Assembly: GCA_038138145.1 (NCBI GenBank)
Contig: JAYQDD010000005.1
Location: 62,001 to 126,000, forward strand
Direction of reading: 5' to 3'
DNA length: 64,000 bases
Source of the DNA: UBA3537 sp038138145
GTDB lineage: Bacteria; Bacteroidota; Bacteroidia; Flavobacteriales; Flavobacteriaceae
The position numbers were made by a program, and so were the translations under genes. How positions within the stretch are numbered: the first letter of the stretch is position 1; each line of letters opens with the position of its first letter. Below the pieces are notes generated by a model. The model saw nothing but the letters and a program-made list of their open reading frames with translations. It had not been told where the DNA came from and did no database searches. This document shows positions 59,739 to 64,000 of this stretch, piece by piece.

Positions 59739-60740
59739 TTATAGTGAATTGATATGTTGCGCTAAATCTACTAATTTTGAAGAATAGCCATATTCGTTAT
59801 CATACCATGAGATTAGTTTCACAAAATTATCATTAAGTCCAATACTTGCATTGGCATCAAATGTGCTTGTTTTTGGTTCTGATACAAAATCTTGAGATAC
59901 AACACCTTCTTCGGTATATCCTAAAACGCCGTTCAATTCGTTTTCTGATGCGTTTTTAAGTGCTGCTTTAACTTCTTCAAATGTTGCACTTTTCTCCAAA
60001 CGGCAAGTCAAATCCACAACTGAAACGTCTACTGTAGGGACTCTAAAAGCCATCCCTGTAAGTTTTCCATTGAGTTCTGGGATTACTTTTCCAACAGCTT
60101 TTGCAGCTCCTGTAGATGCTGGTACAATGTTGTTGAGCGACGCACGACCAAGACGGTAATTTTTGCGCGATGGACCATCAACAGTGAATTGTGTTGCTGT
60201 AGCAGCATGAACAGTGGTCATTAAACCTTCTACAATACCAAAATTGTCGTTGATGACTTTGGCTAATGGCGCCAAGCAATTGGTTGTACACGATGCGTTA
60301 GAAACGATGGTATGATCTGCTGTAATTTCGTGGTGGTTCACACCCATGACGAACATTGGTGCATCTGCAGAGGGTGCAGAAATGGCTACTTTTTTGGCTC
60401 CAGCGGTAATGTGCTTTTGTGCACCTTCAAGCGTTGTGAAAATTCCTGTACAATCCATCACTACATCTGCACCTACAGCATCCCACTTAAGGTCTTCTGG
60501 ATTACGCTCTGCAGTGACGCGGATTTCATTACCATTTACGACTAAATTGCCATTTTTAACATCTATACTCCCCTTGAATTGTCCATGTACTGAATCATAT
60601 TTTAAAAGATAAGCTAAATGTTCTACATCTAATAAATCATTGATTCCTACAACTTCAACATCCGGTCGCTCAGAGGCAATTCTAAAAGCAATTCTTCCAA
60701 TTCTTCCAAATCCGTTAATACCAATTTTTACGTTTGTCAT
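59739..60740 (-). CDS. gapA: Glyceraldehyde-3-phosphate dehydrogenase, type I
   Basis: A 333-aa glycolytic enzyme oxidising glyceraldehyde-3-phosphate to 1,3-bisphosphoglycerate with NAD. The Rossmann start KIGINGFGRIGRIAFR, the catalytic SNASCTTNCLAPLAK near residue 150, TAHAATATQFTVDGPSRKNY-like loop and the late SWYDNEYGYSSKLVDL are all standard; Asp in GINDLLD indicates NAD preference. It lies 31 bases downstream of pfkA in the same direction, forming a glycolytic pair. Confidence 0.97.
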   Translation of the reverse strand: MTNVKIGINGFGRIGRIAFRIASERPDVEVVGINDLLDVEHLAYLLKYDSVHGQFKGSIDVKNGNLVVNGNEIRVTAERNPEDLKWDAVGADVVMDCTGIFTTLEGAQKHITAGAKKVAISAPSADAPMFVMGVNHHEITADHTIVSNASCTTNCLAPLAKVINDNFGIVEGLMTTVHAATATQFTVDGPSRKNYRLGRASLNNIVPASTGAAKAVGKVIPELNGKLTGMAFRVPTVDVSVVDLTCRLEKSATFEEVKAALKNASENELNGVLGYTEEGVVSQDFVSEPKTSTFDANASIGLNDNFVKLISWYDNEYGYSSKLVDLAQHINSL

Positions 60741-60771
60741 TTTTGTGTTTTATGTTTCTGGTTAGTTAAAT

Positions 60772-61758
60772 TTATGTACTCATTATATCAGAAACTCTGA
60801 GGAGTTCTGTATCAATTTTTGAATGACCCTTTACGGCCTTATCAATGGGGTATAATTCCAATTTATTGTTAATGGTTCCTACCATTACATTATTTTTTCC
60901 TTCCATCAAAGATTCTACAGCTTTTACGCCCATTTTTGAAGCCAAAACTCTATCGAAACATGATGGAGAGCCTCCGCGTTGCATGTGTCCCAAAACAGAT
61001 ACTCTTACATCGTATCCATCAAGATTTTCTTCGACATAATCACGCAGTTCAAAAACATTTTTACCTGTTTTATCTCCTTCTGCTACAACAACTATACTGG
61101 AAGATTTACCAGTACCTTTGCTCTTTTCTAGAGATTCTAATAAGCGATCTAGTCCAAGATCTTCTTCTGGAACAAGAATTTCTTCTGCTCCAGAACCCAC
61201 TCCAGCATTGAGGGCAATGTGTCCAACATCTCTTCCCATCACTTCAACAAAAAACAAGCGCTTGTGTGAACTTGCAGTATCTCTAATTTTGTCAATAGCT
61301 TCGACAGCAGTATTTAATGCGGTATCGTACCCAAGTGTGAAATTAGTTCCAACAATATCATTATCGATAGTGCCTGGAATACCAATTACTGGAAAATTAA
61401 ATTCTTCGTTGAAAACCATTCCACCAGTAAAAGTACCATCACCACCAATGAGAACAAGCGCATCTATATTGTGCTTTTTAAGTTGATTGTATGCTTCTTT
61501 TCTGCCTTCTTTGGTTCTAAAACGATCAGATCGAGCAGATTTCAAAAAAGTTCCACCTTTGTTTATGATGTGGTTTACACTGCGTGCATCGAGGACTTTA
61601 AAATCGCCATCAATCATGCCTTCATATCCTCTGTAAATCCCTACACATTCAATTTTGTGATAAGCGCAAGTACGTGCTACAGAGCGGATAGCTGCATTCA
61701 TTCCGGGGGCATCGCCTCCAGAAGTCAAAACACCTATTTTTTTTATTGATTTGGCCAT
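60772..61758 (-). CDS. pfkA: ATP-dependent 6-phosphofructokinase
   Basis: A 328-aa enzyme phosphorylating fructose-6-phosphate, the committed glycolytic step. Motifs: TSGGDAPGMNAAIRSVAR, ALVLIGGDGTFTGGMVF (ATP site), GIPGTIDNDIVGTNFTLGYD (catalytic Asp), EVMGRDVGHIALNAGVGSGA, and the sugar-site LGHMQRGGSPSCFDRVLAS. The GGDGT and GTIDND motifs fit the ATP-using bacterial group; length matches E. coli PfkA (about 320). It is followed by gapA after 31 bases. Confidence 0.95.
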   Translation of the reverse strand: MAKSIKKIGVLTSGGDAPGMNAAIRSVARTCAYHKIECVGIYRGYEGMIDGDFKVLDARSVNHIINKGGTFLKSARSDRFRTKEGRKEAYNQLKKHNIDALVLIGGDGTFTGGMVFNEEFNFPVIGIPGTIDNDIVGTNFTLGYDTALNTAVEAIDKIRDTASSHKRLFFVEVMGRDVGHIALNAGVGSGAEEILVPEEDLGLDRLLESLEKSKGTGKSSSIVVVAEGDKTGKNVFELRDYVEENLDGYDVRVSVLGHMQRGGSPSCFDRVLASKMGVKAVESLMEGKNNVMVGTINNKLELYPIDKAVKGHSKIDTELLRVSDIMST

Positions 61759-61914
61759 AGCTTTATAGCTTTAGGCGGCTAAAGTAATAAACTTATACTT
61801 TATAAATAAAGGGTTGAGCACATAATTTTCATACAACGCAAAATTCAAACGTTTTCGTTAATAACTATTCTGTTTTTAATGCGAAAACTTAAGCATTTAA
61901 TAGGTTTAAAGAGG

Positions 61915-64000
61915 TTATTGTTTGAATTCCATATAATCAGGTAGAGCAGAATTATCGTTTTTAGTTTTGGCGTTAGGGTTACTAGTTTTGTCTTTGACTG
62001 AAAATAATTCGTTGAACAATTCCTTAAGATTATCAAATTCAATATTGTACGAAAGTCCAAGCCCCTGTGTATATCCAATTTGTTCTCCGAAATTCTGAAT
62101 ACTGTTTTCTCTATTGAAAAAAATCAACGATAGTGTTCGGTCTTCATTTAGTAAAACTTGGACTTCAAAATCTCCTGCAACAGTTGTTTCACTCACTCCG
62201 CCGACAGGAACACCAACTTTTCCATTGATTAATACATTTTCGCTGATTTTTGTAGACAAGGTTACCCCTACTCGACTGTCGGTTTCAAATTCTGGAGTGG
62301 TTTTTCCAATATCTAAATCTAAGCCCAGTTTTACTTTGTTGTCTTCATCAGAAAAAATATCATTTAATACATTAGTTACACCGTCAGAAACTAATTCGAA
62401 AGCGTCTTGTGAATCCAAAGCCAGTTTGCTTCTAAAAGAGCCTGTTGCAAGCAGTGAAAGGGCTTGAAAATTCCTTTTGTCCTTGTCGCGAAGACGATCT
62501 CTAAGCTCACTATTAAGTGCAGAATTTACATTCGGAAAACGAATATCAAAATCTAACTCCGGTTTTTCGAGGGCTCCTGTTAGGTTGGTAATGACCTCAA
62601 CTGGGATGGTTTGATTAATTGGATTGTCTAAAAGCGTTGATGGATTTACGGAGATATCATCGTAAATGGCTTCGAGATTTATTTCGGCTTGAAGTGGGTC
62701 GCCTTCCCATACCAATGACCCATCCTTGACGAGTTTGAATTTTTTCTGAATCAACTTTCCAAAACGATAATTATAATACCCCGAAAGCACCAAAAAATCA
62801 CCAAACATCAAAAATTTATCGTTTGTATTTATTTGAGCCAACATACTTCCATTCCCTCGACCCAAAATTGAACTCCCATTTTCTTTATCAATGACAATCT
62901 CGATTTCGGCATCGTCAGTAACATCCATGTTAAATTCCATCTCTACGCCCTTAATGTCGTCCAGTTTTATGTCTCTCCCTTGACTTTCAATTTTCTTTTC
63001 TTTTGGACTCAAAAATTTGATGTACGAATTCTCGCTAATCATCTCATTATCATTAAGTGGAATTTTAAAAATTGTCCCTTTAGACGTGGTAACATTTGCT
63101 TCAATAAAAAGCTGACTCATTGGCCCTGAAATATTGATGTTTCCAGCTACGAATCCTGTACCGTAGTACAACGATTCTTCGGTTTCTTCAGTATTTAAAA
63201 CCAACAAACGATTTGAATCGAGGTCCAAATCTAATGCCCAATCCTTGAAATTTGTATGGCTAAGCACTCCACTTAAAACCCCTTCCGAAGAAAATGTTGT
63301 ATCGGTAAATTTGGCAGATTTAAATATAAAATTTTGCGCTACCAAATCAACTCTTGTGCGGTCTTCAAAAGCATAGTCTACATTTAAGTACGGAACAGAC
63401 ATTCCGCCTTGATTGAGCGTCAAAACACCATTGATTTGAGGACGTTGCAAACGTCCCGTAATGGACGATGTCCCAGTTACTTTTCCTCTAATATTGGTAA
63501 TAACACCTCTCCCAAATGGGTCTAGTGGCTCCAATAAAAAATCTTTAAATTTAAGTTGCAAATCCAGATTTGAATTGGTTCCTGAAACATCTAAACTACC
63601 TTGAGCAGAAAAGGACTCATTACGGTCGTCTTTGATGGTTACATTTACATCATAATTTGTAAGTGAAGTATTCCCTTTTATGTCGGCATTAAAAGCGCCT
63701 AAATTAAATCGATTGACCTCAAAATGATCAATAGTGAGTAGGGATTTTGGGAGGTAAATTTTATTTTGTTTTACAATATTTAGATTTCCATTTATGGTCC
63801 CTCCAAGCTGAAGACTATCTATTTCTGGAGTGACTTTTGCAAGGTCAACATTGTCGAATTTCAAATTTACAGCACCTGAAAGAGAATCTTTAGCTTGACC
63901 ACTCAATACAATTTGTTCATCTTTGTAGGACATGTCCATATCCTGAATAGATACTTCGTTGAAACCAGAGTCAAAAACAAGTTTATTTTTGGCATTATTT
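61915..64000 (-). CDS. TamB-like translocation/assembly module protein (5' end outside window)
   Basis: The frame is open from 61915 to the window edge, so the protein is partial: at least 694 residues of the C-terminal part. It is rich in beta strands with repeated GxLxxSG and GxxGxxT-type segments (LSGAVNLKFDNVDLAKV, KGNTSLTNYDVNVTIKDDRN, LNQGGMSVPYLNVDY) and ends in a TamB/DUF490 domain (LDIGKTTPEFETDSRVGVTL, NENIL-type VLINGKVGVPVG, SLIFFNRENSIQNFGEQIGY then TQGLGLSYNIEFDNL). TamB is a periplasm-spanning tube that moves phospholipids or helps outer-membrane protein assembly. In Bacteroidota it usually exceeds 1400 aa. Confidence 0.88.
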   Translation of the reverse strand, partial: NNAKNKLVFDSGFNEVSIQDMDMSYKDEQIVLSGQAKDSLSGAVNLKFDNVDLAKVTPEIDSLQLGGTINGNLNIVKQNKIYLPKSLLTIDHFEVNRFNLGAFNADIKGNTSLTNYDVNVTIKDDRNESFSAQGSLDVSGTNSNLDLQLKFKDFLLEPLDPFGRGVITNIRGKVTGTSSITGRLQRPQINGVLTLNQGGMSVPYLNVDYAFEDRTRVDLVAQNFIFKSAKFTDTTFSSEGVLSGVLSHTNFKDWALDLDLDSNRLLVLNTEETEESLYYGTGFVAGNINISGPMSQLFIEANVTTSKGTIFKIPLNDNEMISENSYIKFLSPKEKKIESQGRDIKLDDIKGVEMEFNMDVTDDAEIEIVIDKENGSSILGRGNGSMLAQINTNDKFLMFGDFLVLSGYYNYRFGKLIQKKFKLVKDGSLVWEGDPLQAEINLEAIYDDISVNPSTLLDNPINQTIPVEVITNLTGALEKPELDFDIRFPNVNSALNSELRDRLRDKDKRNFQALSLLATGSFRSKLALDSQDAFELVSDGVTNVLNDIFSDEDNKVKLGLDLDIGKTTPEFETDSRVGVTLSTKISENVLINGKVGVPVGGVSETTVAGDFEVQVLLNEDRTLSLIFFNRENSIQNFGEQIGYTQGLGLSYNIEFDNLKELFNELFSVKDKTSNPNAKTKNDNSALPDYMEFKQ

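Noticed and set aside
1..64000. CRISPR arrays, tRNA/rRNA genes, insertion sequences, prophage, defence systems or integrated elements
   Set aside because: Searched by eye in every gap and at gene borders: no regular repeats, cloverleaf-like gaps, transposase or integrase frames, and no gap above 300 bases that could hide one.

Overview
The window is a contiguous, densely coding piece of a low-GC chromosome from a member of the Bacteroidota, almost certainly family Flavobacteriaceae. Three lines of sequence evidence support this. Intergenic gaps repeatedly carry the flavobacterial -7 box TAnnTTTG, in several cases with a TTG or TTTG element 18-22 bases upstream, and starts lack strong Shine-Dalgarno sequences. 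The gene content is typical of the family: BshA (bacillithiol), an alpha-oxoamine synthase next to a cysteine-synthase-like enzyme (capnine-type sulfonolipids), a DUF4834 protein, a fused E1 alpha/beta keto-acid dehydrogenase, and LptD divergent from AmiC. Coding density is about 95% and no gap without a gene exceeds 300 bases. I see no rRNA, tRNA, CRISPR array, insertion sequence, phage module or defence island. This is mostly core genome, so the interesting signals are unusual versions of known genes, small ORFs and regulatory structures.

Layout. 1-7078 (+): DUF2007 protein, S10 peptidase, GT2 glycosyltransferase, BatA/VWA membrane protein, a dihydroorotase homologue that has lost its metal ligands, a small membrane protein and an esterase. 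7075-8025 (-): small coiled-coil membrane protein and a PhnP-like metallo-hydrolase with a TTG start. 8121-14553: a conserved 483-aa protein of unknown function, Bcp peroxiredoxin, a cluster-less endonuclease III, an ECF-type sigma factor with a structured leader and a 47-aa downstream ORF, and UvrA. 14635-21955: an exported Arg/Thr-rich protein, a GT4 glycosyltransferase, a YfhO-type membrane protein, DUF4834, an outer-membrane beta-barrel protein and a GNAT-like protein. 21958-27616 (-): alpha-oxoamine synthase, cysteine/cysteate synthase, S9 peptidase and threonine aldolase. 27696-29371: prfB with its programmed +1 frameshift, an ArsC-like protein and a 57-aa membrane protein. 29549-33211 (+): fumC-hutI-hutG. 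33215-36080 (-): fused E1 and a fatty-acid-hydroxylase-family protein. 36202-39216 (+): 2OG oxygenase, SUI1/eIF1-like protein, nucleoside phosphorylase and a cytoplasmic binding-protein-fold protein. 39211-44931: Ung, MutS2 without Smr, DCC protein, dicarboxylate symporter and AroC. 44989-50440: BshA with a GH3/beta-lactamase fusion, then a SIMPL protein and a methylguanine-DNA methyltransferase. 50448-58805: iron-sulfur electron-transfer genes, MCE/MlaD protein and AmiC, divergent from LptD and RidA. 58812-64000 (-): BadF-type kinase, GapA, PfkA and a partial TamB.

How the genes work together. Envelope biogenesis is the strongest theme: AmiC, MlaD-like, LptD, TamB, the GH3/beta-lactamase fusion, two glycosyltransferases, YfhO and the probable sulfonolipid pair. 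Central carbon metabolism is represented by PfkA-GapA, FumC and the E1 fusion, with histidine breakdown (HutI, HutG) feeding glutamate. DNA repair is spread out (UvrA, Nth, Ung, MGMT). Several open reading frames clearly begin upstream of the true start; I re-set starts using promoter positions, signal peptides and the end of the preceding gene. TTG starts are proposed for the metallo-hydrolase, the E1 fusion and LptD.

Limits: all assignments come from reading motifs by eye. Family names are recalled, not searched, and promoter, terminator and RNA-fold calls are pattern matches.
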